Source: SM1-73 sp964588305
Lineage (GTDB): Bacteria; Zixibacteria; MSB-5A5; SM1-73
Length of the DNA stretch: 64,000 bases
Assembly (NCBI GenBank): GCA_964588305.1
Contig: CAZPOP010000004.1
Location: 1 to 64,000 of the forward strand
Reading direction: 5' to 3'
The position numbers were made by a program, and so were the translations under genes. Shown here in pieces: positions 25,972 through 35,574 of the stretch; positions within the stretch are counted from its first letter, which is position 1; every line of letters begins with the position of its first letter. The notes below the pieces were generated by a model. That model saw only the letters and a program-made list of their open reading frames with translations. It was not told where the DNA came from and made no database searches.

Positions 25972-26935
25972 GAAAATCGTAGATTTTGTAAATGCTAGCA
26001 AAAGAATACTGATAACCTCCCACCGTGATCCGGATGGAGATTCGATAGGTTCTCAATTGGTCCTGGATGGCTTCTTGCAGAGTTTTGGAAAGCCTATCAG
26101 AATTGTCGACCAGGGTTGTCTTCCGCGCCGATACGTTTTTTTGGATCCACAGGGCAGAATAGAAGAATTCGATTTGGGCGCCGAGGAAAAAAACCTCGAT
26201 TTCGATCCGGATTTGATCTTCGTCTTGGAGTGCCCCTGTTTGGACAGGCTAGGAGAGGTCAAAAGGATTATTCCCGAGGGGAGCACCCTGGTGAACATTG
26301 ATCATCATCCCGACAACGTCAGGTTTGGGACTTTGAATTATGTGGACTTGCAGGCGTCAGCGTTAGGGGAGATGATTTATTTCTTATTGAAAGATTACGA
26401 TTTTCCCATCACTCCCCTGATGGCGAATCAAATCTACGCTGCTATTCTGACGGACACGGGAAGATTCAAGTATTCCAACACTTCTGCACGCTGCTTGAGC
26501 ATTTGCGCTGAATTGATCAAATTAGGAGCTGACCCCAAGATCCTGACCAATAGAATCTATTTTGACCATTCTCTTTCTTTTTTGAAACTTCTGGGGAGCC
26601 TTTTAGAAAGGTTGGAAGTCAGAAATGGGGGAAAAACGTGTTCGGTGGCCATTGGTCGGTCTTTGTTGTCGAACTACGGGGTCAATCCCGAGGAGATCGA
26701 GGGAATCGCAGCTTATTCCCTCTTCTTAAGCGGGGTGGAAGTCGGAGTATTGTTTACAGAAATAGAGGAACGCAAAACCAAGGTCAGCCTGAGATCGCAA
26801 GACCATTTTGACGTGAGCAAACTGGCTAAGATCTTTGGGGGTGGGGGGCACAAGAATGCCGCTGGCTGCACCTTGAACTACGATTTGGAAAAAGCCAAGA
26901 AGGTCGTTTTTGACGAAATTCCGAAGCTATCATAG
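25955..26935 (+). CDS. nrnA: Bifunctional oligoribonuclease / PAP phosphatase NrnA (DHH-DHHA1)
   Basis: 326 residues from ATG 25955 (alternatives at 25925 and 25946). DHH-superfamily motifs: SHRDPDGDSIGSQ, VLECPCLDR, NIDHHPDN (the DHH triad) and TDTGRFKYSNT. The C-terminal DHHA1 part carries GGGGHKNAAG. It hydrolyses nanoRNAs and 3'-phosphoadenosine 5'-phosphate in a manganese-dependent way. It sits between rbfA and truB, a very common order. AGGGGAAG is the likely ribosome site, inside the end of rbfA. Confidence 0.93.
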   Translation: MEKTIEKIVDFVNASKRILITSHRDPDGDSIGSQLVLDGFLQSFGKPIRIVDQGCLPRRYVFLDPQGRIEEFDLGAEEKNLDFDPDLIFVLECPCLDRLGEVKRIIPEGSTLVNIDHHPDNVRFGTLNYVDLQASALGEMIYFLLKDYDFPITPLMANQIYAAILTDTGRFKYSNTSARCLSICAELIKLGADPKILTNRIYFDHSLSFLKLLGSLLERLEVRNGGKTCSVAIGRSLLSNYGVNPEEIEGIAAYSLFLSGVEVGVLFTEIEERKTKVSLRSQDHFDVSKLAKIFGGGGHKNAAGCTLNYDLEKAKKVVFDEIPKLS

Positions 26936-26960
26936 ATTAGCTCTGCTCACTACAACAAAG

Positions 26961-27893
26961 ATGAACCTATCCGGATTATTAGTAGTCAATAAGAAAGCGA
27001 AGATGACCTCGCACGACGTGGTGGAAAAACTGAGGAGGGTTTTGAAATTCAAAAAGATAGGACACACGGGGACATTAGATCCAGGCGCGCAAGGAGTTCT
27101 TTTAGCCTGCCTGGGAAAGGCGACAAAAATCGCGAAGCTTCTGACGGAATACGACAAAGAATATGAAGCGGTGATCAGATTAGGGGTCACCACAGACACT
27201 TATGATGGAGAAGGGAAAGTCGTTCAGATAAGAGACAGTCTGAAGATTAGCGAAGACGAGATAAGAGAAGCGGCACAGTCCTTCAAGGGAGAGATATGGC
27301 AGACGCCTCCTTTGTATTCAGCGGTTAAGCAGGGTGGTAAAAAGCTTTACCAGTATGCCCGGGCTGGCAAGCAGGTGGAAAGGAAAAAGCGGAAGGTCTT
27401 CATAAAGGATGTGCAGGTATTGGAGGTTAGGCCCCCTTTCGTGAAATTAAAGGTCAATTGCTCCAAGGGAACTTATATCCGCAGCTTGGCGCATGACATG
27501 GGGGAGATGTTGGGATGCGGGGCGCATCTCTTTTCGCTCTTCCGAACCAGAGTAGGACCATTCGATGTCAAGGAGGCCCTGGACCTGAAAGCCATAGAAG
27601 AGATTAAACATGAGGGTAAGATGGGAGACTTTTTGATCTGCATTGAGAAGGTTTTGGCTCACCTTCCTTCCGTGGTGGTAAAAAACGGTTTTGCTCTGAG
27701 AATAAAGGAGGGTCCCAATCTTCTTCCCTCGTCCGTGCTATCATGGGAGAAGGAATTCGATAAGGATCAAGTGATTTGTATAAAAAACAATCAGGGGGAG
27801 ATCATCGCCATAGGGAAGGCCTTATGTTGTTCCGGCGAGTTCTCAGATGAGAACCGGGAAGGCAGACTTTTTGAATATTCGCGGGTGCTTTAA
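26961..27893 (+). CDS. truB: tRNA pseudouridine(55) synthase TruB
   Basis: 310 residues. The start at ATG 26961 is chosen because LSGLLVVNKKAKMTSHDVV is the family's N-terminus; an upstream TTG would add unrelated residues. The catalytic aspartate is D40 in GHTGTLDPGAQGVL. Other motifs are YSAVKQGGKKLYQYARAG and YIRSLAHDMGEMLGCGAHL. The C-terminal PUA-like region is present. It makes pseudouridine at position 55 of tRNAs. It follows nrnA after 25 bases and precedes ribF. Confidence 0.96.
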   Translation: MNLSGLLVVNKKAKMTSHDVVEKLRRVLKFKKIGHTGTLDPGAQGVLLACLGKATKIAKLLTEYDKEYEAVIRLGVTTDTYDGEGKVVQIRDSLKISEDEIREAAQSFKGEIWQTPPLYSAVKQGGKKLYQYARAGKQVERKKRKVFIKDVQVLEVRPPFVKLKVNCSKGTYIRSLAHDMGEMLGCGAHLFSLFRTRVGPFDVKEALDLKAIEEIKHEGKMGDFLICIEKVLAHLPSVVVKNGFALRIKEGPNLLPSSVLSWEKEFDKDQVICIKNNQGEIIAIGKALCCSGEFSDENREGRLFEYSRVL

Positions 27894-27937
27894 GCGACGT
27901 TTTCCGTTTGAAATTCTTAACCATCAAATTGCATTTT

Positions 27938-28903
27938 ATGCACGTTTGTTTCGACATAAGAGAAGTTGACCTCCGGGTTTTGGACAAACCGGTAGTGAGT
28001 CTTGGGACTTTTGACGGAGTCCATTTGGGTCATCAGGCGGTAATTAAGAAGCTTCTGGACAAAGCAAAAGAGAGAGACAAGATGGCGCTGGTGATCACCT
28101 ATGAGCCGCATCCTCAGAGCGTGGTCGCACCACAGAGCACCCCTCAGATTCTAACCACCTTGGAAGAAAAACTTGACCTTTTCGAGAAGTTGGGAGTGAA
28201 GGAGACTTTGGTGGTGAACTTCGATCGCAAGTTCAGCCAACTTGCGGCGAAAGAGTTCATGGAAGAAATTCTGGTGAGAGGACTAAGTGCGAGCGGCATT
28301 GTGGTAGGCCACGATCATGCTTTCGGAAGCAATAGATCCGGAAACGTCGAACTGCTTGCCCAGATTAGCAAGAAGTACAAGTTTGAGTTGGAGGTGCTGC
28401 CTCCGGTGCGTGCCCAGGTATCTCCTCGTGATTCTGCTCAGACAGGTGGTGGGGAGCGAATAAGCAGCACCAAGATAAGGAGAGAACTTAAGGAAGGGGA
28501 TTTCGAAAGAGGGATAAACATGCTGGGGCACAGCTATCCCATTTGGGGCGAAGCTACAAAAGGAAAGGGGAGAGGAAAGATTTTGGATTACCCCACCATC
28601 AATCTCCAGACCGCACCGGCGAAGCTTCTGCCCAAAGAAGGGGTATACGCCACCAAGGTGCAGATCCGAGACAAGAATCATTTCGGAATGTTGCACATCG
28701 GAGCTAAACCTACTTTCGGCGACAGCTCTCAATCAACTGAAGTTCACCTGTTGGACGCAGAGCCGGAGCAGATCGACTCTGAAGTACGTCTCTTGGTGGA
28801 GAGTTGGATTCGTGAAGTGCAGAGATTCGACACGCCCGCCCTGCTGAAAGATCAGTTAAGGGTAGACGAGAGGAAAATAAAGGAGATGTTTCACATAGAT
28901 TAA
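27938..28903 (+). CDS. ribF: Bifunctional riboflavin kinase / FAD synthetase RibF
   Basis: 321 residues from ATG 27938 (a TTG at 27908 is possible). The N-terminal FAD synthetase has the nucleotidyltransferase motif GTFDGVHLGHQ and ISSTKIRREL. The C-terminal riboflavin kinase has GEATKGKGRGKILDYPTIN and LLPKEGVYATKV. It converts riboflavin to FMN and FAD. Between the domains, at about residues 160-168, lies a short Ser/Asp/Gly insert (PRDSAQTGGGER). The truB-ribF-rpsO-pnp order is classical. No FMN riboswitch is seen. Confidence 0.96.
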   Translation: MHVCFDIREVDLRVLDKPVVSLGTFDGVHLGHQAVIKKLLDKAKERDKMALVITYEPHPQSVVAPQSTPQILTTLEEKLDLFEKLGVKETLVVNFDRKFSQLAAKEFMEEILVRGLSASGIVVGHDHAFGSNRSGNVELLAQISKKYKFELEVLPPVRAQVSPRDSAQTGGGERISSTKIRRELKEGDFERGINMLGHSYPIWGEATKGKGRGKILDYPTINLQTAPAKLLPKEGVYATKVQIRDKNHFGMLHIGAKPTFGDSSQSTEVHLLDAEPEQIDSEVRLLVESWIREVQRFDTPALLKDQLRVDERKIKEMFHID

Positions 28904-28915
28904 AAGGAGGTTATC

Positions 28916-29185
28916 TTGCCACTCACCAGAGAAAAGAAGGAGAGGTTGATCAGAGAATACCGAATGCATGATAACGATACCGGTTCACCAGAGGTGCAGA
29001 TCGCTTTGCTCACCGAAAGGATCAGCCAGTTGACCGATCATTTGAAAATGCACCGTAAGGATTTTAGCTCCCGAAGAGGACTTCTGAAATTGGTGGGACA
29101 AAGGAGGAGACTTCTGGACTATCTGAAGGATACGGATCTGGATGGTTATCGGAAGATCGTGGAAGAGTTAGGTTTGAGAAGATAA
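28916..29185 (+). CDS. rpsO: Ribosomal protein uS15
   Basis: 89 residues, the exact usual length. PLTREKKERLIREYRMHDND, TGSPEVQIALLTERI, and HRKDFSSRRGLLKLVGQRRRLLDYL are diagnostic. It binds 16S rRNA helices 20-22. The start is TTG at 28916 with a perfect AAAAGGAGG just upstream; the Shine-Dalgarno lies at the stop of ribF. It is followed 96 bases later by pnp, the usual partner, whose expression is often coupled to rpsO mRNA processing. Confidence 0.98.
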   Translation: MPLTREKKERLIREYRMHDNDTGSPEVQIALLTERISQLTDHLKMHRKDFSSRRGLLKLVGQRRRLLDYLKDTDLDGYRKIVEELGLRR

Positions 29186-29281
29186 CGAAAGTTGAGAGTC
29201 AAGAGTTAAGAGTTCAGAGAAAAAGACCTTTACTCCGGAATTTTTACTCGCGACAATGGACTGAATCTCAGGAGCGTCAGA

Positions 29282-31369
29282 ATGGTTGAAAGAGTGGAAG
29301 TAGACTTAGGCGGAAGGAGTTTGATCGTAGAGACCGGCAAAGTTGCAAAACAGTCTCACGGAGCAACGACTGTGCGCTCCGGAGATACCATCATCTTGGC
29401 CAGCGTGGTGGAGGCAAAAGATGTGGATCTGGAGCAGGATTTCCTCCCTCTGTTCGTAGACTACAGAGAAAAGGCCTATGCCGCCGGCAAGATTCCAGGC
29501 GGGTTTTTCAAAAGAGAAGGGAGACCCAGTGAAAAGGAGATCGTGAGTGCCAGATTGATTGACAGGTGTCTGCGCCCCTTGTTTCCGGAAGGGTACTTCA
29601 ATGAGGTGCAGGTGATGGTGATGGTTCTCTCCTCTGATCAGGAGAATGATGCCGATGTTCTGGGATTGGTGGGGGCATCGGCAGCCTTAGGCATTTCGCC
29701 CATACCTTTCTATGAGCGAGTCGGAGCGGTTAGGGTGGGTCGGGTCAATGGTCGGTTTATCGCAAATCCCCTTTTCTCAGAGCTTGATGAGAGTGATATG
29801 AGTTTGGTGGTGGCGGGCACAAGGGATTCCATCAACATGGTGGAGGGAAGCTGCCAGGAAGTCTCCGAGGAGGATATCCTGGCCGCCCTGGAGTTTGGGC
29901 ATGAAAAGGTAAAAATGATTGTCGAAATTCAGGAACAGCTCTTGAAAAGCTGCGGAAAGCCGAAACGACAAGTAGAACCCCCTCCCAAGAATCCGGAATT
30001 GGTGGATGCGGTCACAAACCTAGCTTTCGAGAGAATAAAGGAGGCTGACCGTTCTCCAGACAAAACCGAAAGAGAAAACAAGCTGGACGAACTGTTGGAT
30101 TCGGTGATGTTGGAGCTTCAAGAGAAATTCCCGGAAAGCGAGAGTCAAATCAAAGCGATTCTCCAGGAACTGGAGAAACAGGATATGCGGGAGATGATTC
30201 TAACCGAAGGGAAAAGGGTGGACGGCAGGGACATTCATCAGATAAGGCCGATCTCCTGCGAGGTGGGGGTTTTGCCACGGACCCATGGCTCCGCGATTTT
30301 CACCCGAGGGCAGACCCAGTGTCTGGCCGTTGCCACTTTGGGTACCAAGATAGATGAACAGAGAGTTGACGACTTGGAGGGCGAATCCTCCAAAAGCTAC
30401 ATGCTTCATTACAATTTTCCCCCTTTCAGCGTGGGGGAGATACGTCCCATTAGAGGGCCGGGAAGAAGGGAGATCGGCCATGGTGTATTAGCCGAAAGAG
30501 CCATCCAGCCGGTGGTTCCTAAAGAAGAGGTCTTCCCCTACACCATTCGACTCGTCTCCGATATCTTAGAGTCGAACGGCTCCTCCTCCATGGCCACGGT
30601 CTGTGGAGGGACCCTTTCTTTAATGGATGCGGGCGTCCCCATCAAAGCCCCGGTGGCTGGAGTGGCCTTAGGACTGATCAAGGACGGGGAAAAAGTTGCA
30701 ATTCTCTCTGACATACTGGGGGTGGAGGATCACCTGGGAGATATGGATTTCAAGGTCACCGGCACCCGGGAGGGAATCACCGCCTTTCAGATGGACCTCA
30801 AGATGGCTGGGATAGATCTGAGCCTGTTGAGCCAAGCCCTGAAGCGAGCGAAAGAAGGCAGGCTTCACGTCCTGGATATAATGGAGCAGACCATTGCCAA
30901 GCCCAGACCGCAGCTCTCCGCCTACGCACCTCGGATAATCATCTTGAAGGTGAAACCGGACAAGATCGGTGAGATCATAGGTCCCGGGGGAAAGGTCATC
31001 AGAGGCATAATCGAGCAAAGCGGGGCGAAGATCGATATCGAGGACGATGGCTCCATCTTCATTGCCTCTGTCGATCAAAAAGCAGGCGAGCTGGCCCAGG
31101 AGCTCATATTGAAGCTGACCGAGGAACCAGAGATGGGCAAGGAGTATGTCGGCAAGGTGAAGAGGGTCACCTCCTTTGGAGCATTTGTGGAGATCCTTCC
31201 CGGACAGGATGGTCTTGTGCACATATCGGAATTGGACACCCGAAGGGTGAATCGGGTGGAGGATATTCTGAATGTGGGGGATGAGGTGAAGGTTAAAATC
31301 ATCGGCATTGATGTGGATGGAAAAATCAGGCTATCCAGAAAAGCTTGCTTTGCTGTCAGAAACAAATAG
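29282..31369 (+). CDS. pnp: Polyribonucleotide nucleotidyltransferase (PNPase)
   Basis: 695 residues: two RNase PH domains with an alpha-helical middle (about 240-300), a KH domain (about 553-600; IGEIIGPGGKVIRGIIEQSG) and an S1 domain (about 619-690; GKVKRVTSFGAFVEILPGQDGLVHISEL). The phosphorolytic-site residues in TGTREGITAFQMDLK are present. It degrades RNA from the 3' end using phosphate. AGGAG precedes the ATG. The length is close to the 711 of E. coli, so all domains are intact. Confidence 0.98.
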   Translation: MVERVEVDLGGRSLIVETGKVAKQSHGATTVRSGDTIILASVVEAKDVDLEQDFLPLFVDYREKAYAAGKIPGGFFKREGRPSEKEIVSARLIDRCLRPLFPEGYFNEVQVMVMVLSSDQENDADVLGLVGASAALGISPIPFYERVGAVRVGRVNGRFIANPLFSELDESDMSLVVAGTRDSINMVEGSCQEVSEEDILAALEFGHEKVKMIVEIQEQLLKSCGKPKRQVEPPPKNPELVDAVTNLAFERIKEADRSPDKTERENKLDELLDSVMLELQEKFPESESQIKAILQELEKQDMREMILTEGKRVDGRDIHQIRPISCEVGVLPRTHGSAIFTRGQTQCLAVATLGTKIDEQRVDDLEGESSKSYMLHYNFPPFSVGEIRPIRGPGRREIGHGVLAERAIQPVVPKEEVFPYTIRLVSDILESNGSSSMATVCGGTLSLMDAGVPIKAPVAGVALGLIKDGEKVAILSDILGVEDHLGDMDFKVTGTREGITAFQMDLKMAGIDLSLLSQALKRAKEGRLHVLDIMEQTIAKPRPQLSAYAPRIIILKVKPDKIGEIIGPGGKVIRGIIEQSGAKIDIEDDGSIFIASVDQKAGELAQELILKLTEEPEMGKEYVGKVKRVTSFGAFVEILPGQDGLVHISELDTRRVNRVEDILNVGDEVKVKIIGIDVDGKIRLSRKACFAVRNK

Positions 31370-31494
31370 ATCCCCCCGGTCCGAATTCTGGGTCCTTAAG
31401 AGAATCTTTGCTCTTTTTTGCCCAAACATGCGAGGAAGAGGGCAAAATACAGGTTGAGGTTTTTTGTTACTTTGCTTCTAGAAAGGATACGGTT

Positions 31495-32766
31495 TTGAGA
31501 GGAATCCATAAGAAGACTGTTTTAAAAAACGGCATCCGTGTGTTGACGGAAAAGATCGGATATGTTCGGTCCGTGGCCATTGGGGTATGGATAGACGTTG
31601 GCTCCAGAGACGAAGCAAGCAACGAGACCGGAGTCTCTCACTTCATCGAGCATATGCTTTTCAAAGGAACCAAGAAGAGGACCGCCAAGGAGATTGCCTC
31701 TTCTTTGGAATCGGTGGGAGGAGCCCTAAATGCTTTTACCGGGCGTGAACACACCTGCTACTTCGCGAGGATTTTGGATGAGCATTTGAGCATTGCCGTA
31801 GAAGTTTTGGCTGACATCCTAAAGAACTCTCTTCTGAATCCAACGGATGTGGAACGGGAAAAAACGGTGATAGCCTCGGAGATCAGGGATTTGGAAGATT
31901 CGCCCGCGGATTTAGCTCACGATCGTCTGATGTCCGGCATGTGGCAGGATCATCCACTGGGAAGATCCATCATGGGGGACGCGGAGAGCATTCTGAGGAT
32001 GACCAGAGGTAAGCTTATCGATTTCACCAAGAGAAATTATGTCTCCCCCAAGGTGGTCATCGCCGCATCCGGCAATTTCAACCATAGGGATTTGGTTACG
32101 ATGATCCAAGAGAAATTCCGGTTCAGTCAGACTGAGAGGACGCATCTGGCCGACCGATCCACTCCGGAGCCCAATCTAAACAGGATGGTGGTGAGCCGCC
32201 AAACGGCTCAGACTCACGTTAGTCTGGGAGTTCCTGCATTTCCCTATAAGGATAAGAGAAGATATGCCGCTATGCTCTTGAGCAATATCCTGGGTGGAGG
32301 AATGAGTTCTCGTCTTTTCCAGAGCATTAGGGAAGAACTGGGACTGGCCTATAATGTATATAGCTTCATCGATTTTTTTGTAGATACCGGCGTTTTCGGC
32401 ATCTATTTGGGAACTCACAAGAAAAACGCCGCCAGGGCGATTGATCTGGTCTTGAAAGAAATCAGAAAGATAAAGAAGCATAGTGTATCCAGACAGGAAC
32501 TCTCTAACTCCAAGTATCAGCTGAAGGGAAGTCTGATGTTGAGCCTGGAGAATACCTCTAACCGGATGAATCGGCTGGCTCGACAGGAGCTCCTTTTGGG
32601 CAAATATGTGAACCTGGACGAGACTGCAAGCTCGATAAATAGGGTTAAGGCAAAAGAAGTGATCGACGTGGCGGTTGACCTTCTTGATTCCAACAAACTC
32701 TCCGCCCTGATCTTGGGACCAGTGGGAAAAAGAGTAGTCAATCAGATTGATTGGAGCCTCAGATAA
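31495..32766 (+). CDS. M16-family zinc peptidase (PqqL/MPP-like)
   Basis: 423 residues from the TTG at 31495 with GAAAGGA upstream; the frame is open to 31345 but those codons overlap pnp and do not fit the family. The inverted zinc motif H49-x-x-E52-H53 lies in SHFIEHMLFKGT, with the third ligand expected in the following EREKTVIASEI region. The second, non-catalytic domain is present (GGGMSSRLFQSIREELGLAY). One-chain M16B proteases degrade peptides and are usual after pnp in many bacteria. Cytoplasmic, since no signal peptide is visible. Confidence 0.9.
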   Translation: MRGIHKKTVLKNGIRVLTEKIGYVRSVAIGVWIDVGSRDEASNETGVSHFIEHMLFKGTKKRTAKEIASSLESVGGALNAFTGREHTCYFARILDEHLSIAVEVLADILKNSLLNPTDVEREKTVIASEIRDLEDSPADLAHDRLMSGMWQDHPLGRSIMGDAESILRMTRGKLIDFTKRNYVSPKVVIAASGNFNHRDLVTMIQEKFRFSQTERTHLADRSTPEPNLNRMVVSRQTAQTHVSLGVPAFPYKDKRRYAAMLLSNILGGGMSSRLFQSIREELGLAYNVYSFIDFFVDTGVFGIYLGTHKKNAARAIDLVLKEIRKIKKHSVSRQELSNSKYQLKGSLMLSLENTSNRMNRLARQELLLGKYVNLDETASSINRVKAKEVIDVAVDLLDSNKLSALILGPVGKRVVNQIDWSLR

Positions 32767-32808
32767 TCTCGTCAGGTACACGAATCAACACCGCACGTAC
32801 CGTGCCTG

Positions 32809-33720
32809 GTGCCCATGTTTGGCCATGCAATTTCGGCGGCAACAATCTCTTTTATGTTTTCTTGCCTTTGGGGACGGAAGGTGTGTAAGACAGACTCAGA
32901 CAGAGGTATCCCGATTCTAACCTACCATAGAATAACCGATGATTTCGATTGGGGAATTACCAGGCAAAAAGTTGGTCAATTCGAGAAAGGGATAAAGTTT
33001 CTTCGTGATCAAGGGTATCAATCTGTTTCACTGGAGGAGGCCTTCAAACCCGCCAAGACCTGTGACAGAAAGGTTGTTATCACGTTCGATGACGGATATG
33101 AGGACGTTTACTTGAATGCTTTTCCGGTTTTGCAGAAATATGAGTTCACCGCTTTTGTTTTTGTGATCACCGGGTTTGTTGGGAAATACAACAGCTGGGA
33201 TTATAATCCGGGGAGAAGGAGAACCAGACACTTGGATTGGAAACAGATCAGGGAGATGTCCGAATTCGGATTCGGGCTCGGATCTCACACGGTGAATCAT
33301 CCCGACTTAACCAGAATCGATCGGAGATTTGTGGGATATGAGCTGGGAAAATCAAAAGAGATTTTGGAGCGGAAGTTGGGAAAAGAGGTAAATTTTCTGT
33401 CCTATCCTTTCGGCAGATATGACCGGTTCGCACAAGAGGAGGCCCAAAGGGTGGGTTATAAGAGAGCTTATACATTATGTTCAAGGGATGAAGAGAACGG
33501 GTTTCAAGCGTTTGCACAAAAGAGATGGGGAATATATCTTTTTGACTCGCCTTTGACTTTGAACATGAAATTAAACCAGAACAGGCTTTCTTGGATAGAG
33601 GATTTGAAGGGAAGGATCATCAATCGATTCGCCTCAGGAACGGCAATCTTGAAGGGTTCTCCCGATTACGGTGCGCTGGAGAATGAGGCCGATGTGGAGC
33701 AGGTGGCTGCCCGCGAGTAA
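32809..33720 (+). CDS. NodB-type polysaccharide deacetylase
   Basis: 303 residues from a GTG at 32809; the ATG at 32815 is equally possible and neither has a ribosome site. The NodB domain has the metal and catalytic motifs TFDDGYED (D94, D95), GLGSHTVNHPDLT (His pair) and LSYPFGRYD. It belongs to the carbohydrate esterase 4 group, acting on N-acetylated sugars of peptidoglycan or exopolysaccharide. The N-terminal 25 residues are moderately hydrophobic and may be an anchor. The first motif and the HxxxH pair look intact, so it is probably active. Confidence 0.88.
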   Translation: MPMFGHAISAATISFMFSCLWGRKVCKTDSDRGIPILTYHRITDDFDWGITRQKVGQFEKGIKFLRDQGYQSVSLEEAFKPAKTCDRKVVITFDDGYEDVYLNAFPVLQKYEFTAFVFVITGFVGKYNSWDYNPGRRRTRHLDWKQIREMSEFGFGLGSHTVNHPDLTRIDRRFVGYELGKSKEILERKLGKEVNFLSYPFGRYDRFAQEEAQRVGYKRAYTLCSRDEENGFQAFAQKRWGIYLFDSPLTLNMKLNQNRLSWIEDLKGRIINRFASGTAILKGSPDYGALENEADVEQVAARE

Positions 33721-33743
33721 GTCGGGTTTAACAGTTGCAGCAG

Positions 33744-34118
33744 ATGAAAGCTTTTTTGCTGAAATGGTTCGTCACCGCAGTTTCGATATTCATCGTGGCT
33801 AACGTATTTGGGGTGATTTACATTGAGAACTTGAAAGCACTGGTGCTGGCGGCTTTGATTCTGGGGGTTCTGAATGCCATCCTGAGACCAGTTCTGATAA
33901 TCCTGACTTTGCCCATAACTCTCTTAACCCTGGGGCTTTCTACCCTGGCGATAAATGGCTTTCTTCTATATGTGGTATCGGGCCTGGTGTCGGGTTTTGA
34001 GATCGCCAGTTTTTGGAGAGCGTTCCTGGCGGCTCTTTTGATCAGTGCGGTTACTGCTTTGATAAATTTTCTGATACATAGGGAACCACAGGTGAGAATA
34101 ACCTATACCAAGAGATGA
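33744..34118 (+). CDS. Phage-holin-family-IV-like (YvlD) membrane protein
   Basis: 124 residues from ATG 33744 with four hydrophobic helices (about 4-22, 27-48, 50-75, 85-108). Between the second and third is the signature LGVLNAILRPVLIILTLPITLLTLG, characteristic of the four-helix holin superfamily IV/YvlD. Despite the name these chromosomal proteins are not known to lyse cells. There are no phage genes nearby. Confidence 0.8.
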   Translation: MKAFLLKWFVTAVSIFIVANVFGVIYIENLKALVLAALILGVLNAILRPVLIILTLPITLLTLGLSTLAINGFLLYVVSGLVSGFEIASFWRAFLAALLISAVTALINFLIHREPQVRITYTKR

Positions 34119-34186
34119 AAAAGAGTGGTAGAGCCGAAGGTTGGAGAGTACTGTAGTCTTTTCGTCTTCCATTGAAGAGAGGTGAA

Positions 34187-35482
34187 ATGGATTTTTGTTA
34201 CATTGAAGATATCGGGAAATTCGAAGGAAAAAAGGTGACCCTAAAAGGTTGGCTTTACAACAAAAGGTCCAAGGGCAAGATCCATTTTCTCTTGGTTCGA
34301 GACGGAACCGGCATCATTCAGTGTGTGATGACCAAAGGCGAGGTGGCAGATGAGGTTTTTGGGGCTTATGACGCGCTTACTCAAGAATCATCCCTGGAAG
34401 TCACCGGAACGGTAAGGAAAGATAAAAGGGCTCCCGGTGGTTACGAATTGAACTTAGAAGATGTCAAAATCGTCCAGATTGCTCAGGATTATCCCATTAC
34501 TCCGAAGCCACACGGAGCGCCGTTCTTGTTTGAGCACCGGCATCTGCATTTGAGATCGACTCGTCCCCATGCCATTCTGAGAGTCAGGAATGAACTTATC
34601 TGGGCGATAAGGAAGTTTTTTTACGATAACAAGTTTGTTCTCATCGATACTCCCATTTTGACCGGAGCCATAGGGGAGACGGCAGCCACTTTGTTCGAGA
34701 CAGAGTATTTCGATTTGGGAAAAGCCTATTTGGCTCAGACCGGGCAGTTGTACCTGGAAGCGGCTTGCGCCGCTTTCGGGAAGGTTTACTGCTTCGGGCC
34801 TACCTTCAGGGCGGAAAAATCCAAGACTCGAAGGCACCTGACTGAATTCTGGATGATGGAGGCAGAGGAGGCCTTCTACGATAATGAACAGAACATGGAC
34901 TTGGAAGAGGATCTCTGCATCTATATTGTGGATTGGCTTTTGAATAATTGCAGGGAAGAATTCAAGATTTTAGAGAGAGATACCTCCCCTTTAGAGAATG
35001 TGAAAAAACCTTTTCCCAGAATCTCCTATGATGAAGCGGTGGAGAGGCTCAAAGGAGCCGGAAGCGAGATTGAGTGGGGAATCGATTTCGGAGGCGAACA
35101 TGAAACCATTTTGGCCAATATGTTCGACCGTCCAGTTTTCGTTTACAATTACCCAAAGAGAGCCCGGGCATTTTACATGAAACCGCATCCCACCAGAGAT
35201 GATTTAGTTCTGTGCGCTGATCTTTTGGCTCCTGAAGGATATGGGGAGATCATCGGTGGGTCGCAGAGGAATGACGATCATGACAGCTTGATTCAAAGAA
35301 TAGAGGAGGAGAAACTGCCAAAAGATGCCTACAAGTGGTTCCTAGAGTTGAGAAAATACGGTTCGGTTCCGCATTCCGGTTTCGGCCTGGGGGTAGAAAG
35401 GGTCGTCACCTGGATTTGCGGCTTGCCTCACATAAGAGAGTCTGTCCCATTTCCCAGAACATTATATAGGTTGTATCCTTGA
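34187..35482 (+). CDS. asnS: Asparaginyl-tRNA synthetase
   Basis: 431 residues from ATG 34187 (AGAGAGGTG upstream; a TTG at 34172 is less likely). An OB-fold anticodon domain (1-100) precedes a class II core. Motif 2 is in TFRAEKSKTRRHLTEFWMMEAE and motif 3 in GFGLGVERVVTWICGL. The ending PRTLYRLYP, with Thr where aspartyl enzymes usually have Asp, argues for Asn over Asp. The alternative, a non-discriminating AspRS, is less likely. It charges tRNA-Asn directly. Confidence 0.93.
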   Translation: MDFCYIEDIGKFEGKKVTLKGWLYNKRSKGKIHFLLVRDGTGIIQCVMTKGEVADEVFGAYDALTQESSLEVTGTVRKDKRAPGGYELNLEDVKIVQIAQDYPITPKPHGAPFLFEHRHLHLRSTRPHAILRVRNELIWAIRKFFYDNKFVLIDTPILTGAIGETAATLFETEYFDLGKAYLAQTGQLYLEAACAAFGKVYCFGPTFRAEKSKTRRHLTEFWMMEAEEAFYDNEQNMDLEEDLCIYIVDWLLNNCREEFKILERDTSPLENVKKPFPRISYDEAVERLKGAGSEIEWGIDFGGEHETILANMFDRPVFVYNYPKRARAFYMKPHPTRDDLVLCADLLAPEGYGEIIGGSQRNDDHDSLIQRIEEEKLPKDAYKWFLELRKYGSVPHSGFGLGVERVVTWICGLPHIRESVPFPRTLYRLYP

Positions 35483-35574
35483 TTTGTCTGGATCGTCGGA
35501 GAGGTGCGTATCGAATACCGAGAGAACGTCAGCTTGGTGAGTGAATTGAGTCCGTTTGTCTTTCAAGAGGTATT

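Noticed and set aside
33744..34118. Prophage signal from the holin-like protein
   Set aside because: This family is chromosomal in many bacteria and no other phage genes, integrase or attachment sites are nearby.
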